A DNA stretch of 64,000 nucleotides from Sodiomyces alkalinus F11 (lineage: Eukaryota; Ascomycota; Sordariomycetes; Glomerellales; Plectosphaerellaceae). The stretch is taken from contig NW_021167084.1 in NCBI RefSeq assembly GCF_003711515.1, forward strand, positions 112,745 through 176,744. The letters are read 5' to 3'. Shown in pieces: positions 11,394 through 22,163 of the stretch (position 1 is the stretch's first letter; the number at the start of each line of letters is the position of its first letter). The position numbers and the translations under genes were made by a program. The notes beneath the pieces are model-generated. The model saw nothing but the letters and a program-made list of their open reading frames with translations. It searched no databases and was not told where the DNA came from.

Positions 11394-13775
11394 ATGCCGC
11401 CCATGGATGATGGACTTGAAACCTCCTTGATTTTCGACATGGAGCAAAAGAGCCCGACCGCAGCATACGAGGAGATCCTTGGGGAAAAGCTCGTTTCCCC
11501 CGAGCCCAAGGACGCCTACGAAGATTTTGATCCAGAGGATAACAGCAGCACTTCGGAGCCGACGTGGAAACCGGAGTTGAAGAGACTCGTGGAGCTGACC
11601 GACGGAGATGGAGAGCACGAGGTGATTGCCTTGGAGAACTTCAAGCCCGTGAACCCCACGCCTGCACGAGGACAAGCCCAGAACGAAGAGGAACCAGAGC
11701 CGAACAATGGACTTTTCAGCGATTCTGCCATCCTGCTCAGAGCCCATGTGCGAAAAAGCACGGGCCGCTTTGGCACCAATCTCTCCACCACTGTCGAATG
11801 GCGGCTCGAGATCCAGTCCGAGAACTTGAGGAGGCTATTCAAGATGCACGCCAGGCGCCACAAAGAGCTCAACCTGGATGCTAGCCCCATCGTCATCGAA
11901 TATCCTTTCAAGTGCCTGTTCTTCCTGCGGGACAAGCTGAGAGAACTCCTCCAAGACGATACAACCCCTCTCGGAACGCGCGACGAGCTCCGTCCTCTGC
12001 TCGACTTCATCGACGAGCCCCTGGGTTCACAGAGACACATTGAGGAATACGACGCCCTTGTGTTGAAGCAACATCAGATCAACTTTCGCATGCTCTGGTC
12101 CATCTTTCCCCCCTACTCGCCCGTGGTGATGAGTGATCCGGCAGACAAGCTGGCCATGAGCAACGGGTACCTACTCGAGTCGATCACCCTCCAGCGCGGT
12201 GGGTGGGGTCAATTACATCCGTCCTGGGAGCTCAGTCTCCTGCATGGCCATCACGACGGTGCCGAGTTTAGCATCCGTAGGACCACCAAGCACATCCCGT
12301 TCTTCAGCGGAAGAAAAGAGATCAGTCTCCACCAGCTGCCCGTCATCCCCCTCCATCTCATGGAGGCGAGGCAACAAAAACGGGTCTGGGATATGCTCGT
12401 CGAGCGAGGCAAGAAGTACGTCCGGTACTCCGAGGCCGACACCAACGTCCTGCACTACAAGGGCCGTGTCACGCTGCAGAGCGCAGAGGTCGACGCGAGA
12501 TTGGGGGCTTGGGGCTCGGCCGGAATCCTGGAAATCGACGAGCACGTGGTCCTCGACAGGACAGCACAGAGCAAGGTTGCGGGCATCACGGACGAGCACG
12601 GCTACACTGTGGCCAGCTCCATCGCCAACCACATCTCCTCCACAACCGCACAAGATGACTCGCCGGTCCCAGAAGCTCATCCTGTGGACAGGATTGACCA
12701 TATCACCATCGAGGAGCTGACAGCCATGGCCAACCTGGGCACGTCCAAATCTCTGGGCGGAACCCGGAAGCACTTAAGGCGGAGAGAAACAGTGAAGGCG
12801 GATGATAGTACTTCTACCGAGCCCAGGACAGTGGAGCTCACGGACGACGACTACTTCATTTGTCAGAGCCACACAATCGCCTTTGCCCTGGATCAGAAGG
12901 CATGGGTGCATGGCGTGAGGATTTCTCAACTCGAGGAGGTTCAATGGAGAGGTGACCCCTTCCAATCACTGCAGTTCTCTGACGAGGCCAAGAATCTCGT
13001 GGAGAGGTTGGTCAGGGGCTTCAATAACCGCAAGGGGGATGTCTACGATGACATCATCGAGGGGAAGGGTAAAGGACTCATATTCCTTCTTCACGGCCCC
13101 CCTGGCCTGGGAAAGACTCTCACAGCGGAGAGTGTCGCTGTGAGCGCGCATCGGCCGCTGTACCGAGTCACGACGGGAGAGCTCAGCACGGACGTCCAGG
13201 TGCTCGAGAAGCAGCTTACCGATATTTTCCGGCTAGGGGCGCGGTGGAGAGCTGTTGTCCTTCTCGATGAAGCAGATGTCCTCATGACAAAGCGGACGGT
13301 GCAAGACCTTCATCGCAATGCCATTGTTGCCGTGTTCCTACGCCTCCTCGAGTACTACCGTGGAATGTTATTTCTGACAACCAACCGCCGCGACGACTTT
13401 GACGAGGCTTTCCACAGCCGAATCCATGTCTCCCTTGAGTACGGCTTGCTCAATCCCGCGTGGCGAACCAACATCTGGCGTGAGCATGTCGAGCGAGCCA
13501 GCCAGCTCAACAAAATTCCTAATCTCTGGACCCAAGAGATATTTGCGGCATTGGGCAAACTCGAAACAAATGGCAGAGATATCAAGAACTTTGCGAGGAC
13601 CGCCTACGCCTTCGCGCAGGCTGAGGACGAGGATTTGACACTCCAGCATGTGCTTGTTGTGCTGAAAAACAATCTCACAAAGGAGAGAAAGGACCAGCAA
13701 AAGTCCATATTTGAGGAGCTCAATGCCCTGGAAGCAAAGTTGAAAGCGGGCATGGCTAGGAGCGAGATTTCTTGA
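11394..13775 (+). CDS. AAA+ ATPase with fungal N-terminal DUF7025-like region
   Basis: A single exon of about 793 residues. The first in-frame ATG is at 11394; a second at 11403 is also possible. The N-terminal half (LWSIFPPYSPV, then SNGYLLESI and ending at VHGVRISQLEEVQW) matches the pattern of the DUF7025-type region found before many fungal AAA domains. The AAA core has Walker A GPPGLGKT at about 568-575, Walker B VVLLDEAD at about 622-629, a sensor-like TTNRRDDFDEAF and the helical SRIHVSLEY segment. A lysine/glutamate-rich helix ends the protein. The family is thought to remodel proteins, but substrates of these fungus-specific members are unknown. The divergent membrane protein is the obvious candidate partner (inference). 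No frameshift or missing key residue is seen. Confidence 0.9.
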   Translation: MPPMDDGLETSLIFDMEQKSPTAAYEEILGEKLVSPEPKDAYEDFDPEDNSSTSEPTWKPELKRLVELTDGDGEHEVIALENFKPVNPTPARGQAQNEEEPEPNNGLFSDSAILLRAHVRKSTGRFGTNLSTTVEWRLEIQSENLRRLFKMHARRHKELNLDASPIVIEYPFKCLFFLRDKLRELLQDDTTPLGTRDELRPLLDFIDEPLGSQRHIEEYDALVLKQHQINFRMLWSIFPPYSPVVMSDPADKLAMSNGYLLESITLQRGGWGQLHPSWELSLLHGHHDGAEFSIRRTTKHIPFFSGRKEISLHQLPVIPLHLMEARQQKRVWDMLVERGKKYVRYSEADTNVLHYKGRVTLQSAEVDARLGAWGSAGILEIDEHVVLDRTAQSKVAGITDEHGYTVASSIANHISSTTAQDDSPVPEAHPVDRIDHITIEELTAMANLGTSKSLGGTRKHLRRRETVKADDSTSTEPRTVELTDDDYFICQSHTIAFALDQKAWVHGVRISQLEEVQWRGDPFQSLQFSDEAKNLVERLVRGFNNRKGDVYDDIIEGKGKGLIFLLHGPPGLGKTLTAESVAVSAHRPLYRVTTGELSTDVQVLEKQLTDIFRLGARWRAVVLLDEADVLMTKRTVQDLHRNAIVAVFLRLLEYYRGMLFLTTNRRDDFDEAFHSRIHVSLEYGLLNPAWRTNIWREHVERASQLNKIPNLWTQEIFAALGKLETNGRDIKNFARTAYAFAQAEDEDLTLQHVLVVLKNNLTKERKDQQKSIFEELNALEAKLKAGMARSEIS

Positions 13776-14268
13776 ATCATTTTGGGCAGCGACCTTCTGC
13801 GGAGGAACAGGACGAGAAAGATGCGGCGCCAGTACTAACGACCGCTAAGTGCGTTCGATGATGTGTTTTTGGAAAGCACGGCATATTAACGTGAGAGGAT
13901 CACAAGCACCGTCGCCAGAGCGGCTCTGGGCACTTCACAATCTGGGGCAGGAGGTCTGCGCCTTACCGGGAAGAAACGTTCACCATCTCTTCTTTAACTT
14001 ACAACAGGGCATCGGGGGAGCTAGGAACAGGTCAGGCAGTTGCATTGAGAGCCGGTACTAGACTACTACGAATAAAATAGAACAAGGGTTTTAAAGGGAA
14101 GTTTGAAGTTTGACTAGCTGTTTAGATCTCGCTGAAAGAGGCGACGAAGACAGATGGGCAGATGTTTGGAGAAGGGTGAATGCAAAAGACACCAGACGAC
14201 AAACGCGAAATAGGAACGACAGAAATAGCGAAACGGACGAAGAAGTTGCTACGACTGCTACGACTACG
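13776..14268. other. Intergenic, 3' region of AAA+ gene, no gene seen
   Basis: Non-coding by eye. Short frames have no motif. The downstream half overlaps the degraded continuation of the TPR relic. Confidence 0.4.
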
Positions 14269-14570
14269 ACGCTCTCGAGGTGCTCGAGTTGCTTCAGGGC
14301 TTGATTCGCACCCGACTCAGTCTCCAGCCTTCCCTGAATGCGAGTCAGTCCCCCGTGAGCTGTCTCCAAATCACCTCGCTGGAAGAGGATCAATCCGAGA
14401 TTGTACAGACTGATGAGTGTACAACGGTGTTCCTCGCCCAACTCGCTGGAACCCAGCTCAACGGCTTTCGTCATCAAGTCAAGGGCCTCATTATCACGGA
14501 ACCAAACGGTCGAGAACGGATGTTGTTGTTCCGTGAGGAACTCTAAGCTAGCTAGCGTACAGGATCCCAC
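14269..14570 (-). pseudogene. Orphan TPR fragment (kinesin light chain-like repeats)
   Basis: About 95 codons on the - strand read as tetratricopeptide repeats of the kind that end many fungal NACHT or NB-ARC proteins: CTLASLEFLTEQQHPFS, then EALDLMTKAVELGSSELGEE and TLISLYNLGLILFQRGDLE. The spacing of A, L, Y/L and G matches two TPR units. An in-frame stop (TAA) lies directly upstream, no start-side domain is present, and after about residue 95 the frame becomes low-complexity Val/Ser without TPR pattern. I read it as the remnant of a lost TPR gene. A small exon of a larger gene is possible, but no companion exon is visible nearby. Confidence 0.6.
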
Positions 14571-15934
14571 TAACTTATAAGTAATGGGATGTGGGTTGCA
14601 CGATTCCCGCTTGTGGTGTTGAGCAGGGTAGGGTCAGTCGGACACCGCGCGAACCCGCTGCGAGTCCGCAGTACAACATCCATGCCGACCGAAGGTACTC
14701 CGATGACTAAGAATGTGCGCCCCTAAACCCAAAACGAACCAACCGGGGGTTTTGCAACAGTGTTCCCTATCACCCACCATAGCCACCGGCCACGCCATCG
14801 ACCACAGGTCCTGTGCCCATGCGACATCACTACACACTAAAAGTACACACAGCACCGCCCCGACAGGGTGACGTCGGTTGGTCTTGCCTTGCAGCCCCTG
14901 GCGCCTCCCTAATAAGGTAGCTTACGACAGCATCTTACCTACCCCTCCAACGAACTGCAACAGCAAACAGCTAAAGCAACGCAGGAGTGACGATCAAGGA
15001 CCACCGACCCGGTACTTGCGACGATGGTACAGAGTTATCTTAACCAGTCGGAGCTTCCTCCCTCTCCTTCAGTGTGACAGGTACTCGATCAGTACTTCGT
15101 ATCTCGTCGAATCTGATGGAGGGTACCTGGGTCTCGGCCCTGACTCTCGGGGGGCCCAGGCAAAACGTATTCTTGATTCAACAACCACCCACACGGCCAT
15201 ACGAAGCACGGAGTACTCCATAAGTACTCCGTACTTTACCCTATCTTCCTGGTTGTCACCGTCAGGTACCAACAATCCTCAAGCCCGAAATCTTAATGCG
15301 AGGCTGAGCTTCAAAACGCTCAAACCTTCTTCACGACACAACGCAAACCAGGCAGACGTTTCCTCCAAGTGTGGCTTTTCACCCCGTCTTTCTCTTTCTC
15401 CATCTTCTTTTCTCTCTTTTCTCTCTTTTATCTCTCTTTCGTTTTCTTTATTCCTTCGCCTTGCTTCACAGTCCTTTCAGCCACCTTCAATCCCCGGTCC
15501 CTCGCTTGACCATTCATTCCCCCTTACATCGACGTTGCGTTACCTCTCACCATCGCTACCCCGTGCGACTCGAGTCTTGTCGGGCATATCAACAGTCCAG
15601 ACTCGTCATTCTACGAACATTTCGTTCATAACTTTCGCTTCTGCCCCGTACAAAACAATACTATCGCTCCATATTGCTGGTTTGTCGACAACCGGAGAAG
15701 ACGGCGGCTCGTTCACTCATCGTCAACGGACAACGACGGAAACACCTCACCCATCGGTACAAACACCTACCCGATTGACGCCGTGGCGCTTCAACGTACA
15801 CAAAAGCAAACATTCCGACACCTCATTTAACCCAGCATCGTCCCCGTATCTTTCTCCTCAACCCCTCACATCAACTACAAACATCGAATATCAACCTGCT
15901 TCCTCCATCTACCGTCTCCGTCTCCGCCGCCACC
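14571..15934. promoter_or_regulatory. Long CT-rich leader/promoter region
   Basis: About 1.36 kb before the next start codon. A strong pyrimidine tract at about 15380-15450 and the perfect Kozak at its end suggest promoter plus 5' leader. A 10 bp inverted repeat at 15208-15217 / 15223-15232 (ACGGAGTACT / AGTACTCCGT) lies within it. A 399-codon open frame crosses the region in another frame, but its composition is that of non-coding CT-rich DNA. Confidence 0.5.
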
Positions 15935-18057
15935 ATGACCCACGGCATCAAGGCTCGCTCGCTGAGCTCCCTCAATTTCCTTGCCGCCAATCCTCCGCAG
16001 TACCCTGTCAACCCGACCGAAGAAAAGCAGGAGCCCCTCATTCTCTACATTGCCCGTGTCCCTGGCGGTCAAGGTAAGTGAAGTCCATCTCCTCATTCCA
16101 GTATCTCGAGCCTCATCTCATGAGAAACCCTCTTTTAACCCCATCTCCAGATGTATTTCTTACCCCTTCGAAACCCCAGCTCAAGAATGTCACGTCGGAG
16201 GATGTCAATAACTCGTTCTACTACATTCACCTCGAGCAACCTGGCGAATCGCCCCTGCCATCTCCACCCTCCCGTGGTGCAGACACCCCCAGATCCAGCT
16301 TCGACGACAGCGGCCGCGTCGTTCCTGACCGGATTCCACGAAAACCTTTGCCGCCCGGGGCGAAGGTCATTCCGTCAGGGAGCACCACCACGACCATCGC
16401 CAGCCCGAAGGATGAAGTCTCTCCACCGCCAAAACCACCGCGGCACAGGGGGCAGCAGCTGCCGCATCAGGAGAACCAGGCAGAACCGTGGCATCGAGGG
16501 AACCATGAGCAACTGAAGGGGCAGCAGCAGCACGAGAAACAATACTTACACCCGCCTCACCCGAGACCCTGGAGTGCACAAGCCGAACCCCCGAGGCAGA
16601 CGACGAGTGACGGACGTCCGAGACCCCAGAGCGCACAGTCACTCAGATGGTCAGGAGACGGGAAGAATTTCTACTCGGTCGAAGATCCTCCCGACCTCCC
16701 GACCAGTCCCAGATCACCTGGCAGGCCCCTTGGGCCACGACCCCCACCTACTCAGCGCATGTCGGCCTCGGATCATGACATCCTGCGATCAAGGGCACCA
16801 CCTCTCCAACCACACGGCGAACCGAACGTTGAACCGTTCGTTAGCGCCTCTGCTCCGCGACGCCTACCGCCACGCCCCGCCGCTCGGTCTCGCCCTACGT
16901 CCCGTTCCCCGTCTCCCGTCCGGTTCCACAACTCCGTCGCCGTCCCTTACACCCTCCAACTCATCCGCCGCGACCTGGCCACAGGTCACCAATGGAACGT
17001 CGCCAGCATCACCTCGTCCCGGCTCGAGTCGTCCCTCGACGACGAGTACGAGTACACCGATTTCGACACGGCCGGCCTGGGCACCCAAGATCGCCGCCGC
17101 ACAACGAGCGCCCCGCAGCCCGAAATCGACATCACCGTTCAGACGTCCGGGTATGCCAAGTTCAGGGGCATGCCAAGTCGTAAAGGGGCTGAAGCCGCGA
17201 AACTGTCTATCGTCGGTGGCGCCGGCTCGGGCGGAAGCCATGTCTCGCTCCCCCCTCCGGGTCCATCGGCATCCGGGGCAGACGAAGTGGGCAGCGTCCG
17301 CAGCGTCCGCAGCGGCCAGCCGGGATTCGGAACTGGGTTCTTTCATAGGCGGCTCGTCATGACCTATACAAAGACTTGGGCCGCCGGACTTCGCGAGAAG
17401 CTTTCCACGATCAACAGCACCGAAGACGGGGACAACCAGCAGCAGGCGGAGCAGGCGGAGCAGCCATGGCGCCGGGGACACGAGCGAAATGCTAGCAGCA
17501 TCTCGGCGACGTCATACGAATCCGTGCAATCGCACGACGACCCGTCCACGAATGCAGACTCGGGAGGCAACAACATCATCACGGCACCGGGCCACGGCCT
17601 TCGCCCGAAGGGATACATGTTCACCTCCCCCTGGCACGGCACGTGTTGCTTCCGCACCGGCAACGGCGGCCGTAGCCTCAAGCTCCGCCACTCCCTCTCG
17701 GACTGCAATCCCACCTCGGCGCAACACGCCAGCAGCAGGGGTGCTACCGTGGACGTGAGCGAACTCCGGTTTAATCTGCCGGGGAGGGAGCTCTTCTCCT
17801 CGAAAACCAAGGACAAGGCGGGTCACCTTGGGCGTCTCATCCGCGGGGGCAGGAGCAGAGACGGTGATGACGATGAAGACGATGACGAGCCTTGGGATCC
17901 CACTAGCCTGGGTAGGGAGAAGGCTGGTGGAGGGAATCGCGGGAAGCGCGCCAAGCTTGGAAAGCTGATTATCTACCCCGAGGGCCTGAAGATGCTCGAC
18001 TTGGTGGTGGCGGCAAATATGGGCGTGTGGTGGGGAGCCTGGGAAAGGAGTTTCTAG
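15935..18057 (+). CDS. Uncharacterised conserved fungal protein
   Basis: Two exons, 15935-16073 and 16151-18057, give about 681 residues. The start has an ideal context (GCCGCCACCATGA). The 77 bp intron has a GTAAGT donor and CAG acceptor and restores PGGQDVFLTP. The N-terminus (MTHGIKARSLSSLNFLAANP, residues 1-20) and the segment SEDVNNSFYYIHLE look like a conserved, ordered start. A Pro/Arg/Ser-rich disordered stretch follows (about 80-270), then a probable folded domain with VAVPYTLQLIRRD, HQWNVASI and, further on, SPWHGTCCFRTGNGGRSLKL. The C-terminus is again conserved-looking (LIIYPEGLKMLDLVVAANMG). No enzyme motif or signal peptide is seen. I do not recognise a named family; the beta-rich middle may be a lipid- or protein-binding fold (weak inference). 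Confidence 0.8.
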
Positions 18058-18604
18058 GCCGACCGGAGAGGGAAAACAAGACCAAGACCTGAACGTCATG
18101 ACGAAGGCGCAAAGGCGTTGGCACATGAAGCGTTACCGTCGCATCCTACTTACACACCTTGGATAGAGGGTCCCTACTATTACGACCAACTTAGCATCGG
18201 CATCAGCACGCAAAATAGGACGTCATGTCTTAATAAATCAGAATGGCTATTCTCTACCCTTTTCATCTTGTCAACTGCAATCACACCGTTTCGCACGACC
18301 AAAATGCAATTCGAGGAACAAAGAAAAATAGCATGCCAAGAAGCTTGCCTTGATATGTACACAACTACACCGTCCACGTCCCCACCACCCGTATCAAGTT
18401 TCTTTTGCGTCTCGGATAGCTGTACATGGGCAGACAGGAAGGAGTTTTCTTTCATCCATCCTTCCACAAGTTCACGAAAACCATGCCTCGCTTCGGTTTC
18501 CTAACCCTACCCTCCCCTACCCTCACTACCCTCACTACCACAAATACGCCGGCGCCACACCCATCTTCCTTCTCCAACGGAACAAACAGTTGTCCCCCCA
18601 CTCT
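18058..18604. other. Convergent 3' intergenic region
   Basis: About 550 bp between two stop codons on opposite strands. Only AT-richer non-coding sequence with simple CTACCCT-type repeats near 18510-18540 is seen. No gene. Confidence 0.5.
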
Positions 18605-19410
18605 TTACCGGTAAGGGGCATCAGCCCGAATCGTAGCAGCCAGCTCGGGCTCCCACTTGTCGCCGTTGGCGAGCAGCTTCTCCTTGTTGTACAGCAGCTC
18701 CTCGCGGGTCTCGGTGGCGTACTCGGCGTTGGGGGACTCGACGATGGCGTCGACGGGGCACGACTCCTGGCAGAAGCCGCAGTAGATGCACTTGGTCATG
18801 TCGATGTCGTAGCGCGTGGTGCGGCGGGAGCCGTCGGCGCGCTCCTCGGCCTCGATGGTGATGGCCTGGGCCGGGCACACGGCCTCGCAGAGCTTGCAGG
18901 CGATGCAGCGCTCTTCGCCCGAGGGGTAGCGCCGGAGGGCGTGTTCGCCGCGGAAGCGGGGGGAGATGGGGCCCTGACGTTTGATGTTAGTTGGGATTTG
19001 ATTCGCCACCGTCGGCGTTCATTTTCATTTTCATTTTTCTTCTTTTCTTTCTTTGACCAGGGCACTGCAGGCCTCACCTTCTCAAAAGGATAGTAGATGG
19101 TATAAGGCGGCCGGAAGAACTGCTCCATCAGCAGGTACATGCCGCGGAACATCTCGGTCATGAGGAAGTATTTGCCCAGCTTGTCGAACGTGCCCTCCTT
19201 CTCCTCGTCCCACCGCAGGTACGGCTTCTGGCGGAACCCGGGCGGAGGCGGGCCGGCGGGCGTAGCGTAGCTTCGAGCCGGGACGGTTGTGGTTGCGGCG
19301 AGGAGTCGGTTCGCGAGGGCCGGGTTGGCCGCCGCGGCGCGGGCGAGGAGGAGGGTTCGGGTCGTCGCAGTGGCGAACATGGTCATTTGTCTGGTTGCGG
19401 GTGGTGCCAT
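18605..19410 (-). CDS. NDUFS8: NADH:ubiquinone oxidoreductase subunit NDUFS8 (TYKY, 23 kDa)
   Basis: Complex I iron-sulphur subunit carrying clusters N6a and N6b of the electron path to ubiquinone, in the mitochondrial matrix arm. Two exons on the - strand, 19078-19410 and 18605-18973, give about 233 residues; the 104 bp intron has a GTGAGG donor and CAG acceptor in phase 0. Residues 1-50 are Ala/Arg-rich without acidic residues, a mitochondrial presequence, before [13 protein letters not shown]. Two ferredoxin motifs, [12 protein letters not shown] (134-145) and [12 protein letters not shown] (173-184), supply all eight cluster ligands. Length and order match the family. The ATG at 19410 has a good context; ATGs at 19386 and 19380 are in frame and could also serve. 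Divergent neighbour is the mitochondrial acyl carrier protein, another complex I subunit. Confidence 0.97.
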
Positions 19411-19917
19411 TGTCGAGACGGGGGGGGACGGCAAAAGGCACCCAATTGACACGACACGTCTGTCAACGGGAGGTTTTGAGGAGTGGGAGATTAGATTTGG
19501 TGGAGTGGCGGCCGAAGGGGGAGTTTTGACGAGACGGACTCGAGCTTGACGTTATGCGTTATGGCCGGGAGCTTTTCGGTGCGGGATTACAACTCCCGGG
19601 AATTGATTGGCTGAGAGGTCCACGTGACGTCTCCCGTGATGTCGCCTCAAGTGAAGTGACGGTAAGTCAGCTGACTTCTCACGTGCCCTCCCAGCTAGTG
19701 CGTATCCCGTCCCCCAGCACCTCGGACAACCAAACGAGAAATTTATCACCATCAACACCCCTTCCAGACCCAAGTCCATCATAGCTCCCAAAGCTCCGCC
19801 CCTTTCGCCGCTAACCAATTCAACCCACGTCAATTGGTTTTCTTCTCTCGCGAACCGACTTCCCTTTTCCATCCCCCGTTTGTCGCAGAAAGAAAGAAGG
19901 GAAAAAAACAAGCCACC
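19411..19917. promoter_or_regulatory. Bidirectional promoter of two complex I genes, CCAAT and CACGTG boxes
   Basis: The 507 bp between divergent start codons contain three CCAAT boxes: 19606-19610 and 19833-19837 (as ATTGG) and 19815-19819. The last two form an inverted pair 13 bp apart. Two CACGTG E-boxes lie at 19621-19626 and 19680-19685, the first overlapping TGACGTC. CCAAT boxes bind the HAP/NF-Y complex, a known regulator of respiratory genes in fungi; CACGTG suits a Cbf1-type factor. Use by both genes is inferred from position. Confidence 0.65.
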
Positions 19918-20515
19918 ATGTTCCGCTCCGCCGTCCTCCGCACCGCCAGCGCCGCCGCGCGTGTCGCCCGCCCTTCCGTCGCCCTTCGAGCCCCCCTGGC
20001 ACGGCAACCCGTGCTCGCCGCGTCTGCGCCCCGTCTCGTCGCCGCCTGGAAGCCTCTCGGCGTCCGGATGTACTCTGCCGGCGGTGCCCTGACCAAGAAC
20101 GAGGTTGAGACTAGGATCACTACCCTTCTGAACGGGTTTGATAAGGTCAACGACCCGAAGAACGTGCGTGCTCTCTCGCCCCCTGATTTCCATTCGTTAC
20201 AACCCTTCGGGAACTCTCTTGCTAACGAATGGTGAATATCTACAGATCACCTCCTCCGCCCACTTCGCCAACGACCTCGGTCTCGACAGCCTTGACGCCG
20301 TCGAGGTCGTCATGGCCATCGAGGAGGAGTTCAGCATCGAGATCCCCGACAAGGACGCCGATACCATCCACTCGGGTACGTTTACCCATTCCATTTCTCC
20401 GTTCCTCTGGACCCTGTCTCGATCTACGACGTCTTTTTTCATGCGGATGATCACTAACAGCCCCAAAGTCAACCAGGCCGTCGAATACATCCTCAGCCAG
20501 CCCGATGCGCAGTAA
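19918..20515 (+). CDS. NDUFAB1: Mitochondrial acyl carrier protein (NDUFAB1-type)
   Basis: Acyl carrier protein of mitochondrial fatty acid synthesis (lipoate precursor) and accessory subunit of complex I. Three exons, 19918-20163, 20246-20375 and 20469-20515, give 140 residues; both introns (82 and 93 bp) have GT donors (GTGCGT, GTACGT) and AG acceptors and keep frame. The start has a strong context (AGCCACCATGTT). Residues 1-55 are an Ala/Arg-rich mitochondrial presequence ending before [12 protein letters not shown]. The carrier motif [20 protein letters not shown] is complete, with Ser97 as the 4'-phosphopantetheine site. The protein ends in the usual helix ([11 protein letters not shown]). 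It is transcribed away from NDUFS8 from a shared promoter. Confidence 0.96.
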
Positions 20516-22163
20516 GCGAGCCAAAGTTTTGCGGGAAGCAGGAGAGGGGGGACGAAGGAGACAAATGCGATGTATAATACCAATCTGCCTGCCTGCCTGA
20601 TTTTTATTTGGTCAAAGGTTGACGGAACTATCACACCATTCATTCGCATAGATATCAGGGATGAAAAAGAGAAGACTTGGCGGAAGGCATTGGTGCTGCG
20701 AATGGCGGCGGCTCGAGTAGCACGAGCTTTTCTCCGTCTGTTTATCATCCGTCTTGAAAGGAGAAGATGGAAGTTGCGCGGATGTGCCACATGTGGTCGG
20801 GGACAAGCTGGTTCAACCACGGGGCGTGGCCATCTGGCAACGCAGATGCGCACAAGCAACGGTTCACCTCCTCGAAGAGAGCATAACGCGAGGAGGGGGG
20901 CGGGGGCTTGCTGTGCCTTGTATTAGTGTATAGAGATTGTTTCTTGTCGCAGTCGCCGTCGCCGTCGCAGTGACTGGCTCCTTGTTCTTTGTTCTTCTCA
21001 CCCTGCCTGTGTATTCCGATCGCTCTGGGTCTTATCTCGGATTCGATCCGGAAGAGACGACTACAAATCTCTCGCGAAATGCTCATCTCACAGTGACTGC
21101 GTGGTCCGGTCCAAATGCCCCAACCCAACTTCCAGGCAGCATGTACGAATACAGGGAGTTCTCGCGAGTAAGCATAAACCACCTTCATATTTCCAGACCG
21201 GAGACCCATATACATATACAGTTCGACGACCTTGGTCAATCCGAAGCTGGCGTTCCATAAAGACACGCAATCCGCTCGGAGCCATCCATCCGCAAACGCA
21301 ACCCTTCCCAAAGAAATACAACCCCGCCGACCAGATTTCCCCAGAGCAGCCAAAAAGCAAAAGCAAAGCGCGGAAGTCGAATAAATAGGACCCTCAAGGC
21401 TCGTAAGAAAGTCTGCCCTGGGGGATACCGGCATCCCAGCTCGGGACTCACAACAGCATTATGGCGGTGGCATTCCCTCGCGTCTCCCTTGCCTATATGC
21501 CTATCTGAAAGATTCATCGTTGGGAAGAGGCAGAGACTATGGGAAGAGAAGGGAAAATAAAAAGTAAACTTGAAATTGAAATTGAAAACAAACCCAGAAG
21601 AATCCGGGCGAATGAAATTCAACTCCCCGCGACTCCATATGCGGTGCGTATATAGCGACGAACCCCCCCGTCCCAGCCAACACCCAATGTGTAAAAGATT
21701 TCCGGTCCTGTGGACATTTGTTTCCATGTACCTCAAAGTAGTTCTTCGTTGTGGGGGGTTTTTTTTAATGACCGTTCCGTCTCAGAGCTGTAAATTTTTC
21801 CATGTCTTCCCGCTTTGTGTTGAAGAAAAAAGGGGAGAAAGTTGTCTCTCGCCTCTGACGCCGGGAGGAGAAAATCCCCCCAAAAAATAAAAATAAAAAG
21901 AAAGGGAAATTTGAACGATAAGTTATCAAGATGTCATTGCAAGTCGTGTTAACCATCATGGGGGATTCGTAGACGCCTTGATGATTTGGTCGTGCAGCTC
22001 ATGCCTTGTCGGTGAACCGGGGAGCCGGGGGTGGAAGAGTCAAAGAAACTCCCTACCAATCCCCCCGACCGTATGTACCATCGCTATGCTTTTCGTCGTA
22101 TCAGAAAAGAAAAGAGGGGTTTTTTTTTCTTCTTCTCTCTTCGTCTGCCTCGGCTCATTACCA
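20516..22163. other. Intergenic region, no gene seen
   Basis: About 1.65 kb between convergent genes. Open frames up to 229 codons occur on the - strand but carry no motif and have unbiased codon use. Homopolymer A/T runs cluster near 21760-21900 and 22110-22135. Probable 3' untranslated and spacer sequence. Confidence 0.45.

Noticed and set aside
14878..16077. 399-codon + strand open frame upstream of the uncharacterised protein
   Set aside because: Ser/Pro/Leu-rich translation of CT-rich leader DNA, no motif. It runs past the strong start at 15935 in another frame and ends within the intron.
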